Assembly: GCF_038396785.1 (NCBI RefSeq)
Contig: NZ_CP151087.1
Span: 3,038,001-3,102,000, forward strand
Reading direction: 5' to 3'
DNA length: 64,000 nucleotides
Origin: Sphingobacterium thalpophilum
GTDB taxonomy: Bacteria > Bacteroidota > Bacteroidia > Sphingobacteriales > Sphingobacteriaceae
Shown here piece after piece: positions 38,037 to 46,008 of this stretch. Both the position numbers and the translations under genes were made by a program. Position 1 is the stretch's first letter. Each line of letters starts with the position of its first letter. The notes beneath the pieces were generated by a model. The model was not told where the DNA came from. It did not search any database and was given only the letters and a program-made list of their open reading frames with translations.

Positions 38037-38458
38037 AAAATTTTCTAAAACATAACATTCATATCCAGCTTTCACAATACCCTCGAAGGCAGCTGGATTT
38101 TTAAAACTCCATCATAAGCTAAGCATATTGGAACAGTGGGCCACCATTTAGAGAGCCAATTTTTAGCCAATATCAACGTAGGTTACTTAACGTATTAAGA
38201 AAGAAGATTAGGAAAGGGCCGTATTCCGAAGAATATTCCCGAGAATCTTCTCTGTGGACGAAGCGGGATTTTCTAATATTGCACACATATTCTTCCGTTT
38301 TTATTAATTACTCTGTTAAATTGCAAAGATTCAAAATATTTACCAAATTCCCAAAAACTTTTGATTATTAACCCGTTATATCTTAAAGCACGATATTGGC
38401 ATATTATTGTCGCATCAATTTTGCTAAAATTCAACGACTATTTCCCCATCTTTAGACT
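38037..38458. other. Divergent intergenic region, no gene seen
   Basis: The 422-bp gap holds an inverted pair ATCCAGCT (38063-38070)/AGCTGGAT (38091-38098) followed by T residues. A possible weak promoter (TTTG at about 38420 and CATCTTTA about 22 bp later) lies in front of the XRE gene. No RNA family was recognised. Confidence 0.4.
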
Positions 38459-39049
38459 ATGGAAAGTCAATCAGCTAATCAATTAATCAAACTATCAAGA
38501 AAACGTAAGGGACTAACGCAGCAGGAACTCGCCGATCAGGCGGGTGTATCGCTAAGAACAGTGCAACGCATCGAAAAAGGCACTGAAGAAATCAGTGGAT
38601 TTAGTCTCAAACAGATCAGTCAAATCTTGGAAATACCTTTAGAACAACTCATTATGCCAAATGTAAATCAAATCAGTATCGACAACAATCAAACAGGAAG
38701 TATTAAAGCGCTATATTTAGCATCGCTCACCTTTCTGGTCAATCCATTATTAGGATTATTGGTCCCAGCGATTATGGGCTATACGAAGCAAAATAAAGAC
38801 GCCTTATACAGTAAGCACCTAAAAAAAATAATTGTAATACATGCTGTTGGACTATTTTTTCTCGGAAGTTTTATAGGCTATATTATTATTGCAGATTTTT
38901 TTAAGATTTCACTACCGTCTTTTTTAAGCGATATATTCAATAGCGCCTATTTTTTACTCATCCCAGTATGCTACTACATATTGATTCTAACCTTCACTAT
39001 TTTTAATTATATCGCAATAAGGAAGGCCAAGCTCAGTGCTGCAAACTAA
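38459..39049 (+). CDS. XRE-family HTH protein with membrane-anchored C-terminus
   Basis: A 196-residue protein. Residues 8-62 are a Cro/CI-type helix-turn-helix (LSRKRKGLTQQELADQAGVS; TVQRIEKGTEEISGFSLKQI). After a short linker come three likely membrane helices (SLTFLVNPLLGLLVPAIM, VIHAVGLFFLGSFIGYIII, FLLIPVCYYILILTFTIF), a DUF4870-like arrangement. Membrane-tied HTH proteins of this kind are frequent in Bacteroidota and probably sense membrane state. Target and ligand are unknown. Confidence 0.8.
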   Translation: MESQSANQLIKLSRKRKGLTQQELADQAGVSLRTVQRIEKGTEEISGFSLKQISQILEIPLEQLIMPNVNQISIDNNQTGSIKALYLASLTFLVNPLLGLLVPAIMGYTKQNKDALYSKHLKKIIVIHAVGLFFLGSFIGYIIIADFFKISLPSFLSDIFNSAYFLLIPVCYYILILTFTIFNYIAIRKAKLSAAN

Positions 39050-39080
39050 ACCAATACAAATGAATTTGTCGCGTTCAAAA

Positions 39081-39446
39081 TCATAGCGGTTTCTTTTGAA
39101 CGATCAATACCCAATCATTCTCCAGCAACAGATAGCCCATTTCATAAATAAAGTTATAGGTCTGTCCCTTGTTATTGGAAAAAGTATGTGTATGGAACTT
39201 AAAATCAAATCCCAACCGCTTTAACTTTTCCCGCTGTATCTTGATCATACCCTCCCCACTCAACGCTTCCAATAAAATACGGCGGTTTTTTCGCAGAATA
39301 TTATTCACATTGCGCACCATATTGGTCTGGTCGCTATTTAATTTATTGTTATAGGCGTTCCGGCAAGCATCATCACAAAATCGCTTGTCCGAACGGCCAT
39401 ATATTACTTTGCCACATTCAAGGCAGACTTTTTCGACAGCACTCAT
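39081..39446 (-). CDS. Small zinc-ribbon hypothetical protein
   Basis: A 121-residue protein with four cysteines in CLECGKVIYGRSDKRFCDDAC (residues 8-28), a CxxC-x14-CxxxC zinc ribbon. This is followed by helices RNAYNNKLNSDQTNMVRNVN and a C-terminal beta-rich half. Similar proteins occur in many Bacteroidota with no known role. It is divergent from ssb (174-bp gap). Confidence 0.7.
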   Translation of the reverse strand: MSAVEKVCLECGKVIYGRSDKRFCDDACRNAYNNKLNSDQTNMVRNVNNILRKNRRILLEALSGEGMIKIQREKLKRLGFDFKFHTHTFSNNKGQTYNFIYEMGYLLLENDWVLIVQKKPL

Positions 39447-39620
39447 AACGGAAGATTAAACGACAACAAACGGTTACAATCGACTATAGTCGAATACAAA
39501 TGGTAAATAGACGACTATAATTATTTCCCCGCCCCACCTTTGCTTAAGATCATTCGGCGTTCATAGCCAATGACCATCAACTAAAATAAGAATTATTAAA
39601 AACTTTTAAAAATTAGACAC

Positions 39621-40016
39621 ATGAGCACATTACGCAACAAAGTACAATTGGTTGGGCATTTAGGAAACGACCCGTTAATCAAAACAACTTCCACTGGCAC
39701 CAATTACTCCATATTACGTCTCGCCACCAATGATCTTTTCAAGAACAAAGCCGGTGAATGGGTTGAAGAAGTTCAATGGCATACACTCGTGGTTTGGGGT
39801 AAGCAAAACAATACCATTGAAAAGAAATGCCAACGTGGGACCAAACTCATGGTTGAAGGCAAACTCACCTATCGTAACTATGAGAACGCAGATGGGGTAA
39901 AACAATATGTCACAGAAATTAAAGTAGATAATTTTATGATTTTATCTGATTCGAACGGTGCCAAAGATGACATCCCAACACCTCCAGATGAAAATGAAGA
40001 CGATCTGCCTTTCTAG
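39621..40016 (+). CDS. ssb: Single-stranded DNA-binding protein
   Basis: OB-fold ssDNA-binding protein of 131 residues for replication and repair. It begins LRNKVQLVGHLGNDPLIKTT and has the usual conserved tract EWVEEVQWHTLVVWGKQ. The C-terminus ends in ENEDDLPF, the acidic tip that recruits partner proteins. No gene overlaps it. A separate essential ssb may exist elsewhere, so this may be a paralogue. Confidence 0.95.
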   Translation: MSTLRNKVQLVGHLGNDPLIKTTSTGTNYSILRLATNDLFKNKAGEWVEEVQWHTLVVWGKQNNTIEKKCQRGTKLMVEGKLTYRNYENADGVKQYVTEIKVDNFMILSDSNGAKDDIPTPPDENEDDLPF

Positions 40017-40068
40017 TATGATCAACGAGGTAGGTTTTCAAGCCCCTACCTCGTCGATTGTTTCCAAC

Positions 40069-40476
40069 TTATTTTGTCAGGCTTGCAGTCAACGCTCTTC
40101 CTAGGTTCTCTGCATAAGCCTTCCATAATTTAGCATCTTCTGGCGTAAACTTAGCAACAGCTTCAGTTTCTTTGGCTGCCCATTCCTGTCGCTTCGCTGC
40201 AAGCTCCTTGAGTTTAACAACATCGCCGCTTTTAGCAACAGCGATAAATTCTTTGATATATTTTGTATAATCCTCCGCCAATTTTTGTGTCTCAGCAGAA
40301 CTAAATTTCGGTATTGGCACTTCGCCACCGCTATTTTCTACCGACGTTTCGGCCGTATCTTTTTTTAAGTCAATAGCGGCAGTTGTATCTTTTACTTCGA
40401 CTTTTTTAGTCGTGGAATTATTGCAGGAAATAACAAAAAATCCAGCAATTAATGCTGATAAGGCTACTTTCTTCAT
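40069..40476 (-). CDS. Small hypothetical lipoprotein
   Basis: A 135-residue protein with a lipoprotein signal (LIAGFFVISCNN, Cys 18). The mature part begins with a Thr/Lys/Asp-rich linker and continues as an alpha-helical segment (AEDYTKYIKEFIAVAKSGDV; KLWKAYAENLGRALTAS). No domain recognised. It converges on ssb, with a GAGGTAG/CTACCTC hairpin between them (about 40028-40053). Confidence 0.75.
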   Translation of the reverse strand: MKKVALSALIAGFFVISCNNSTTKKVEVKDTTAAIDLKKDTAETSVENSGGEVPIPKFSSAETQKLAEDYTKYIKEFIAVAKSGDVVKLKELAAKRQEWAAKETEAVAKFTPEDAKLWKAYAENLGRALTASLTK

Positions 40477-40759
40477 TTATTTAAATTTAGTTTTTTAAGT
40501 CTGGTCATTTATTCGTTTATGCGTGTTGTTCTAAAGCTAAATAAATCACTCTAGTTTTATCGGATCGACAAGTTCACCATCATCTTAATCACAACCCTAC
40601 CTTTTTGTAACGTTACTTTATTATCGAACTAATTTAATTACAATGCCCGACTCTACGAAATTTTTTGTGGACACTCACATTCTGCAGGCCTGAGTTAGGA
40701 GTCTTCTTTTCTTGTAGGCAAGTCAACATCAGATCAACTCCAAGGCCGTACATATTAGG

Positions 40760-40801
40760 GGTATTACAAGGGTAAGCCCCTGCAAATCCCTTGTTAATAC
40801 C
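40760..40801. other. Strong inverted repeat in a long gene-poor gap
   Basis: GGTATTACAAGGG (40760-40772) and CCCTTGTTAATACC (40788-40801) pair over 13 bp with one bulge and a 15-nt loop. It has no T run, so it is not a standard terminator. The surrounding gap 40477-40908 (432 bp) holds only a doubtful 84-codon minus-strand frame (40634-40888). It could be a structured RNA, a mobile repeat or a regulatory element. Confidence 0.5.
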
Positions 40802-40908
40802 TTGTAAATGGACTGCAATTACATAATTAACCACGGATATGATAACAACATGGAAATACGCCCGATACCGGCAAAACCGAATAAACAATAGGAAAAAGTT
40901 CCTCGCAA

Positions 40909-41568
40909 TTAGATTCGCTCAAACCTGCCATACAATTTCCAGAAATATGCTTTCTCCCCCATAGTGAGATCAATCTTCTTCCAGGCATTTAAGGCTAAAC
41001 TAATCTCCTTTTCCTGCAAACTGTATTTTCCAATAAAGAACTCTTCTTCGGAAAAATACAAACCAAATGCTTTATCCAACGTATGTAGGCTCTGAACATC
41101 TACCTCTTCAAAAAATAAAATGGATTGAGGGCCAGCCAAAAAATCACTCGGCACCGGAATAGCGTCAGCGTATTCGATTGCGATGAGGCGGTTCCTACTT
41201 TGCAAAGGAAATTCAATTATTGGAAGCTCTTCTAATTTCGAAAAATAACTACCCGCCTCAAAAATACCATCTCGTTCCAGCAGCGGGATTTGTAACAATC
41301 TTTTACGTCCAATAAGAGAAACATTTGGATCAAAATAATCATTGAAATTAAGAATTTCATTGACAGATAGATTTTTTTCAATAAGATGCTGCACAGGAAT
41401 GCCAAAATAATTTGCAATCTTTAGAACAATCTCAATTTTTGGCTCTGCACGCATTTCTTCGTAAGACGAAATATTACCTCTAGTAAGATTAAAAATATCC
41501 CCAAATGCCTGTTGACTCATTCCTTTCACTTTTCTTAATTTCTTAATATTGTTGCCTACGTTGCTCAT
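40909..41568 (-). CDS. XRE-family transcriptional regulator, divergent from the PspA operon
   Basis: About 219 residues from ATG 41568 (MSNVGNNIKKLRKVKGMSQQ); I reject a longer frame of 20 extra residues. Residues 7-65 form a Cro/CI-type helix-turn-helix (MSQQAFGDIFNLTRGNISSYE). The rest (about 90-200) is a beta-rich domain that resembles the regulatory half of S24/LexA-like proteins in layout. I see no clear Ser-Lys protease pair. It is back to back with the PspA operon across only 91 bp, where a 17-bp palindrome sits. It is the best candidate for the operon's regulator. Confidence 0.8.
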   Translation of the reverse strand: MSNVGNNIKKLRKVKGMSQQAFGDIFNLTRGNISSYEEMRAEPKIEIVLKIANYFGIPVQHLIEKNLSVNEILNFNDYFDPNVSLIGRKRLLQIPLLERDGIFEAGSYFSKLEELPIIEFPLQSRNRLIAIEYADAIPVPSDFLAGPQSILFFEEVDVQSLHTLDKAFGLYFSEEEFFIGKYSLQEKEISLALNAWKKIDLTMGEKAYFWKLYGRFERI

Positions 41569-41589
41569 TTTAAAAAAAATTGAATATTT

Positions 41590-41623
41590 ATTGCAAAATA
41601 TTTTTGCATTTTTATTACCTTTA
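41590..41623 (+). promoter_or_regulatory. Operator palindrome and promoter of the PspA/flotillin operon
   Basis: TGCAAAA-TAT-TTTTGCA (41592-41608) is a 17-bp palindrome. It lies inside a predicted promoter: ATTG (41590-41593), 22-bp spacer, TACCTTTA (41616-41623; one mismatch to the -7 box). A further TATGCAAA (about 41622-41629) may be a half site. The ATG of the first operon gene is 37 bp downstream. Confidence 0.5.
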
Positions 41624-41659
41624 TGCAAAGAATATGTGCAATATATAAAAAACTTGATT

Positions 41660-42049
41660 ATGTACTTCTCAAAAATTGAAAATTATATCGCCAATATCGG
41701 TTACACCATCACCCATAAGGATACAAAAGAAGGAATCTTTGTCATCGAAAATGAAGATGACGGAATTCGCAACCTCATCGTAGGCATTGCCCAACCCATC
41801 CTGATTTTTGAGCAATACCTTTTTACAATCAGCAATGACACCATGGATATGTTCAAATCACTATTGATAAAAAATAGAGATATTATCCACGGCGGATTTG
41901 CGTTAACGGAAGATGGTACCAAAGTTATATTTCGGTATACGTTACAAATACATAATCTCGACCAGAACGAATTCGATGCAGCCATCAATTCGCTGAGTCT
42001 GTTGATGAGTGAATATTATAATCAGTTAATAAGTTTTTCAAAATTATAG
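41660..42049 (+). CDS. YbjN/CesT-Tir-chaperone-like small protein
   Basis: First gene of the operon, about 129 residues from ATG 41660 (MYFSKIENYIANIGYTI). A longer reading frame to 41549 would run through the promoter and is rejected. The pattern, an N-terminal helix with beta-strands LIVGIAQPILIFEQYLF and a C-terminal helix INSLSLLMSEYYNQL, fits the secretion-chaperone-like fold that YbjN and CesT/Tir families share. Members often accompany PspA genes (established for Psp gene neighbourhoods). It overlaps none; pspA starts 4 bp on. Assignment to a precise family is tentative. Confidence 0.6.
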   Translation: MYFSKIENYIANIGYTITHKDTKEGIFVIENEDDGIRNLIVGIAQPILIFEQYLFTISNDTMDMFKSLLIKNRDIIHGGFALTEDGTKVIFRYTLQIHNLDQNEFDAAINSLSLLMSEYYNQLISFSKL

Positions 42050-42053
42050 AATA

Positions 42054-42761
42054 ATGAATATTTTTAAGAGAATTTTCAGAATCGGTCAAGCAGAGATCCA
42101 CGCAGTCGTGGACAAAATGGAAGACCCCATCAAAATGACGGAACAGGGTATCCGTGAGATGAAAGAGGACCTGGAACAATCGTTGGAAGCCTATGCTAAA
42201 GTGAAGGCCTTAGCCATACGTACCCAAAACAATTGTGAAAAGAAAAAAGAAGAAGCCAATGAATTTGATAACAAAGCTATTCTATTACTCCAAAAGGCAC
42301 AAAAGGGAGAGCTAACGGCAGAAAAGGCCGAAGGTCTGGCAAAAGAAGCGCTGTTGCTGAAAAAACAGTTATTAATCGAAGCTAGTGAATTGGAGAAACA
42401 AGCCGTGATTCATCAAAGTTCAGCCGATGAGCTACACAAAAATGTAGACATTCTCAAATTCAATATATCGAAATGGGAAGGTGAACTCTCCACATTAAAG
42501 GCACGTGTAAAGGTCTCTAACGCAGCTAAAATGGTCAATCGGCAGCTCGCGAATATCGATTCAAATAGTACGATTTCCATGTTAGAACGTATGAAAGAGA
42601 AAGTCGAGGAAGACGAGGCCCTAGCGAAGGCCTATGGCGAGATTGCACTAGGCAACAAAAGTAAAGTTGATGAGATTAACGAGACCATCGGCGGGTCTGA
42701 AGCCGTCAACAACGAATTAGAAGAACTAAAAAGAAAATTAAATAGTGATGAAAAGATTTGA
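42054..42761 (+). CDS. pspA: PspA/IM30 (ESCRT-III-like) membrane-protecting protein
   Basis: A 235-residue coiled-coil protein of the PspA/Vipp1 family, which bind and remodel stressed inner membrane as ESCRT-III-like polymers (established). The amphipathic N-terminus MNIFKRIFRIGQAEIHAVVDK is followed by the family start DPIKMTEQGIREMKEDLEQS and by long helices to about 200 (RVKVSNAAKMVNRQLA). No signal peptide. Second gene of the operon, 4 bp after the first, and overlapping the next by 14 bp, so translation is probably coupled. PspB/C/F are absent. Confidence 0.92.
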   Translation: MNIFKRIFRIGQAEIHAVVDKMEDPIKMTEQGIREMKEDLEQSLEAYAKVKALAIRTQNNCEKKKEEANEFDNKAILLLQKAQKGELTAEKAEGLAKEALLLKKQLLIEASELEKQAVIHQSSADELHKNVDILKFNISKWEGELSTLKARVKVSNAAKMVNRQLANIDSNSTISMLERMKEKVEEDEALAKAYGEIALGNKSKVDEINETIGGSEAVNNELEELKRKLNSDEKI

Positions 42762-42942
42762 GTATAAAACGCTAAAAATTGAACCTAAGGGTTTCTGGGG
42801 AACAAAGTTGGATCCCGAAAAAATTGATGAAATCTTAAATGATCTTGGAAATCAAGGCTGGGAATTGGTAACCATGCAGGACCTTGAGGTCAATGGCAGT
42901 TCCTGGTCGTTCCATTACACATTCAAAAGGGAGAAAATTTAA
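42748..42942 (+). CDS. DUF4177-domain small protein
   Basis: 64 residues from ATG 42748 (a GTG one codon before is possible). It keeps the DUF4177 hallmarks: N-terminal KRFEYKTLKIEPKGFWG, then LNDLGNQGWELVTMQDLE and a terminal beta-strand ending FHYTFKREKI. Function unknown; DUF4177 proteins are tiny beta-alpha-beta units. It overlaps pspA by 14 bp and is followed by the YqiJ-like gene after 11 bp, so it is a true operon member. Confidence 0.8.
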   Translation: MKRFEYKTLKIEPKGFWGTKLDPEKIDEILNDLGNQGWELVTMQDLEVNGSSWSFHYTFKREKI

Positions 42943-42953
42943 ACAATAACACG

Positions 42954-43679
42954 ATGACAGAACTAATCAATATCTTATTTAATCCATTATCCAATGGAAT
43001 TATGACAGTCTTAACGGGCATGTCTGTAGTGTATTGGTTATTTATGTTTCTGATGGGTGATGGAGTACATCTCTTTGATGCCGATGCAGATATAGACCTC
43101 CATCCCACACCTGATGTCACGGACGTTGATGGATCACATGATATCGCAACTGAGGGGGCCGACCATGCTCACCATCATCATACGGATACGGACGCTAATA
43201 CAGAACCTGGTTTCTTTGCAAAAGCAATGGATTACATCAATGTTGGCAAAGTACCCATCATGCTTATTGTAACACTATTCAAATTTATAGGCTGGATAAT
43301 TACCATTGTTTCCTCGCTCTTTATCGACGTTGCTTCATGGGGAATAAAGTCTGTATTAATCCTAATCCCCGTTTTCATTGTTACATTTATATTAATGCAT
43401 TTTCTGACCAAACCCTTAGCTAAAATGTTTAAAACTATAGGTTACAATGGCGAAGAAAGTCACGATTTTCTTGGTCGCATGGGTAAAATGAGAGCCAGTA
43501 TTGAAGGCAAGAAAATAGGTTCTGCCGAATTTATCATCCAACAGGACCCGATTCGCCTCAATGTTGTCAGCCACAATGGGGAGAAAATAGGCTACGGAGA
43601 CGATGTCATTATTGTTGACGAATCCAAGGACAAGAAATATTATTATGTGACCAAAGAAATCACGATAGACAATATTTAA
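42954..43679 (+). CDS. YqiJ-like membrane protein with C-terminal OB-fold domain (NfeD-type)
   Basis: A 241-residue inner-membrane protein. Helix 1 is about 17-35 (TVLTGMSVVYWLFMFLMG), then an acidic, His-rich loop (45-85; HDIATEGADHAHHHHTDTD). Helices 2 and 3 (about 95-150) are IMLIVTLFKFIGWIITIV and SVLILIPVFIVTFILMHFL, followed by a soluble beta-rich part with FLGRMGKMRASIEGKKIG and GYGDDVIIVDES as in NfeD/YqiJ OB folds. Such proteins pair with flotillins (YqiJ-YqiK; established). The flotillin gene follows after 115 bp. The His/Asp-rich loop could bind a metal. Confidence 0.78.
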   Translation: MTELINILFNPLSNGIMTVLTGMSVVYWLFMFLMGDGVHLFDADADIDLHPTPDVTDVDGSHDIATEGADHAHHHHTDTDANTEPGFFAKAMDYINVGKVPIMLIVTLFKFIGWIITIVSSLFIDVASWGIKSVLILIPVFIVTFILMHFLTKPLAKMFKTIGYNGEESHDFLGRMGKMRASIEGKKIGSAEFIIQQDPIRLNVVSHNGEKIGYGDDVIIVDESKDKKYYYVTKEITIDNI

Positions 43680-43794
43680 TGAAAAAAGAAGAAAAGACTC
43701 GACACCTAAACAACTGTCCGAAAAGAACGGGTCTTTATTCCTTTAAATCCTAATCGTAAACCCAACTATTAAAATCTAAATAAATACAAATCAT

Positions 43795-45912
43795 ATGCTA
43801 TATCAACCTCTTTTATTTCTAAGTGGCTTAAACGGAATTATACTTTTAATTGTCGGATTGGCTGTCTTTTTAATTTTTGCATTCTTTGTTGTATTGAGTG
43901 CATTCTATAAGAAAATTCCACAAGGGAAAGCAATTGTCCGTACTGGTGTTGGTGGTACAAAGGTAGCATTCAACAAAGGAATGTATGTTGTACCTGTATT
44001 TCACAAGATGGAGATCATGGACATCTCAATCAAAAAAATTGAGATTGCCCGTATGCAAGGTGAAGGTTTGATCTGCAAGGATAATATTCGTGCAGATATC
44101 AAAGTTGCTTTCTTCGTTCGCGTTAATAAAAGTGTGGATGATGTGATCAATGTTGCCCAAAATTTAGGTTGTGATCGTGCAAGTGAGCCGGAAACATTAA
44201 AAAGCATTTTTGAATCTAAATTCTCCGAGGCCCTAAAAACAGTCGGTAAGAAATTTGATTTCATCGAATTGTATGAAGCCCGTCGGGAATTTCGCGACGA
44301 AATTTTGGATATCATCGGAACTGACCTGAACGGTTATATTCTAGATGACCGTGCAATCGACTATCTTGAGCAGACCGATATTGAGCATCTCAACCCAAAC
44401 AATATCTTAGACAGTGAGGGCATTAAAAAAATAACGGAGCTAACGGCAAAACAAAATATCAATGCCAATTTTATCCGTCGTGATGAGGAGAAATTAATCA
44501 AAAAACAAAACGTGGAAGCACGGGAAGCTATTCTAGAACTAGACCGTCAGCTTGCCGAAAAAGAAGAAAAGCAAAAACGGGAAATTGATAACATCAAAGC
44601 ACGTGAAGAAGCAGAAATAGCAAAGGTACGTGAAGAAGAGCGCTTAAAATATGAAAGTGTCCGTATTTCTACCGAAGAGCAACTGGCAGTACAGGAAGAA
44701 AATAAGCTGCGCCAGATCATCATTGCTGAGAAAAACAAGCAGCGCACGGATGCTGTTGAAGCAGAGCGCGTAGAGAAAGACCGTGCCTTGGAACAAACAG
44801 AACGTGAGCGCATTGTTACCTTGGCTCAGATCGACAAAGAACGCTCTATCGAGACGGAGAAGAAAAGTATCCAAGGGGTTATCAAGGAACGCGTACAATT
44901 GGAGAAAGGGGTTATTGAAGAGCAACAAGGCGTCCGAGACATCGAAGTATTCCGTGAAGTAGAACGAAAGAAACAAGCGGGTGTTATCGCGGCATCACAA
45001 GAAGCAGAAGAAAAATTAATATCCACTGTTAAGGCGGCCGAAGCTGCAAAAATCGCAGCCGAGCAGGAAGCGGAGAAAAAGGTAATCGATGCAGAGGCGG
45101 CTCGTAAAATTGCCGAAAAACGTGCTCAGGAATTATTGATAGATGCTGAAGCGAAAAAAGAAGCATCGCTGAAGGAAGCCGAAAGTCGTAAGATTATTGC
45201 TGAAGCACAAGCCAAAGAAGAAGCCGCGCTTGGCTTATCCGAAGCTGAAGTAATGGTTGCAAAAGCCGAAGCCGAAGAAAAACAAGGTACCGTTGAAGCT
45301 AATGTGATCGAGAAGAAAGCTGAAGCAATGCGTAAAGAGGGCTTAGCACAGGCAGAAGTTGTTCGTGAGAAAGCACTTGCTGAAGCAAAAGGTATCGAAG
45401 AGAAAGCTGAGGCGATGAAGAAATTGGATGGTGTGGGCAGAGATCACGAAGAGTTCAAATTGCAATTGCAAAAAGAACGTGATATTGAACTCGCACACAT
45501 CAATATCCAAAAAGACATTGCTCAAGCACAAGCTGGCGTATTGTCGGAAGCACTTAAAACGGCAAAAATAGATATCGTTGGTGGCGAAACCATGTTCTTT
45601 GAGAATATCGTCCGTCAAGTTTCCAATTCCAAAGGTTTTGATCACTTGATTGACAACTCTAAACATGCCACAGCTATTAAGAATTCACTGATAGGTCCAG
45701 ATGGACAAGGAGACCTTGCAGAGAAGGTGCGTGGATTAGCCGATAAATATGGAATTTCCACAAACGATATAAAGAACCTCACAGTTTCAGCAGCATTGAT
45801 TAAACTCCAACAAGCGGCGACTGACGCTGAAAATGGCGAAGACAAAAGCTTTATCAATTCTTTGTTCGGATTGGCGAAAAACTTGGGCATATCCAATAAA
45901 AAGTTGTCGTAA
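43795..45912 (+). CDS. Flotillin (YqiK-type)
   Basis: A 705-residue membrane-scaffold protein. One membrane helix at about 12-37 (NGIILLIVGLAVFLIFAFFVVL), then a band-7/SPFH domain (IPQGKAIVRTGVGGTKVAFN ... DIKVAFFVRVN ... YILDDRAIDYLEQTDIEHLNP). The long Glu/Ala/Lys-rich coiled coil (about 220-560) is typical of flotillins, and a C-terminal helical part is present. Flotillins organise membrane microdomains and oligomerise. It works with the YqiJ-like partner. An inverted repeat lies just after the gene. No close contact to a protease gene. Confidence 0.92.
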   Translation: MLYQPLLFLSGLNGIILLIVGLAVFLIFAFFVVLSAFYKKIPQGKAIVRTGVGGTKVAFNKGMYVVPVFHKMEIMDISIKKIEIARMQGEGLICKDNIRADIKVAFFVRVNKSVDDVINVAQNLGCDRASEPETLKSIFESKFSEALKTVGKKFDFIELYEARREFRDEILDIIGTDLNGYILDDRAIDYLEQTDIEHLNPNNILDSEGIKKITELTAKQNINANFIRRDEEKLIKKQNVEAREAILELDRQLAEKEEKQKREIDNIKAREEAEIAKVREEERLKYESVRISTEEQLAVQEENKLRQIIIAEKNKQRTDAVEAERVEKDRALEQTERERIVTLAQIDKERSIETEKKSIQGVIKERVQLEKGVIEEQQGVRDIEVFREVERKKQAGVIAASQEAEEKLISTVKAAEAAKIAAEQEAEKKVIDAEAARKIAEKRAQELLIDAEAKKEASLKEAESRKIIAEAQAKEEAALGLSEAEVMVAKAEAEEKQGTVEANVIEKKAEAMRKEGLAQAEVVREKALAEAKGIEEKAEAMKKLDGVGRDHEEFKLQLQKERDIELAHINIQKDIAQAQAGVLSEALKTAKIDIVGGETMFFENIVRQVSNSKGFDHLIDNSKHATAIKNSLIGPDGQGDLAEKVRGLADKYGISTNDIKNLTVSAALIKLQQAATDAENGEDKSFINSLFGLAKNLGISNKKLS

Positions 45913-45922
45913 TTAATACCCA

Positions 45923-45964
45923 TTATTACCTGCAGATAATGTTCATAATCACTGCAGGTAATAA
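45923..45964 (+). promoter_or_regulatory. Long stem-loop between flotillin and ATPase genes
   Basis: TTATTACCTGCAG (45923-45935) and CTGCAGGTAATAA (45952-45964) form a perfect 13-bp stem around a 16-nt loop. There is no U run, so it is not a classical terminator. It lies within the 96-bp gap in the apparent operon and may be an operator, an RNA processing site or a weak attenuator. Confidence 0.6.
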
Positions 45965-46008
45965 ATAATGATTCTACCACATATACAAAGTCGATAAAGC
46001 TCAGTTTT

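Noticed and set aside
40634..40888. 84-codon minus-strand reading frame
   Set aside because: No recognised family, no good start, low-complexity overlap with a strong hairpin; more likely non-coding.
41549..41659. N-terminal extension of the first operon gene
   Set aside because: It would overlap the start of the divergent regulator and the promoter/operator; residues are unlike the family, so ATG 41660 is preferred.
43680..43794. Terminator between the YqiJ-like and flotillin genes
   Set aside because: Only a weak AAAGAC/GTCTTT pairing was seen; the genes remain a likely operon, perhaps with an internal promoter.
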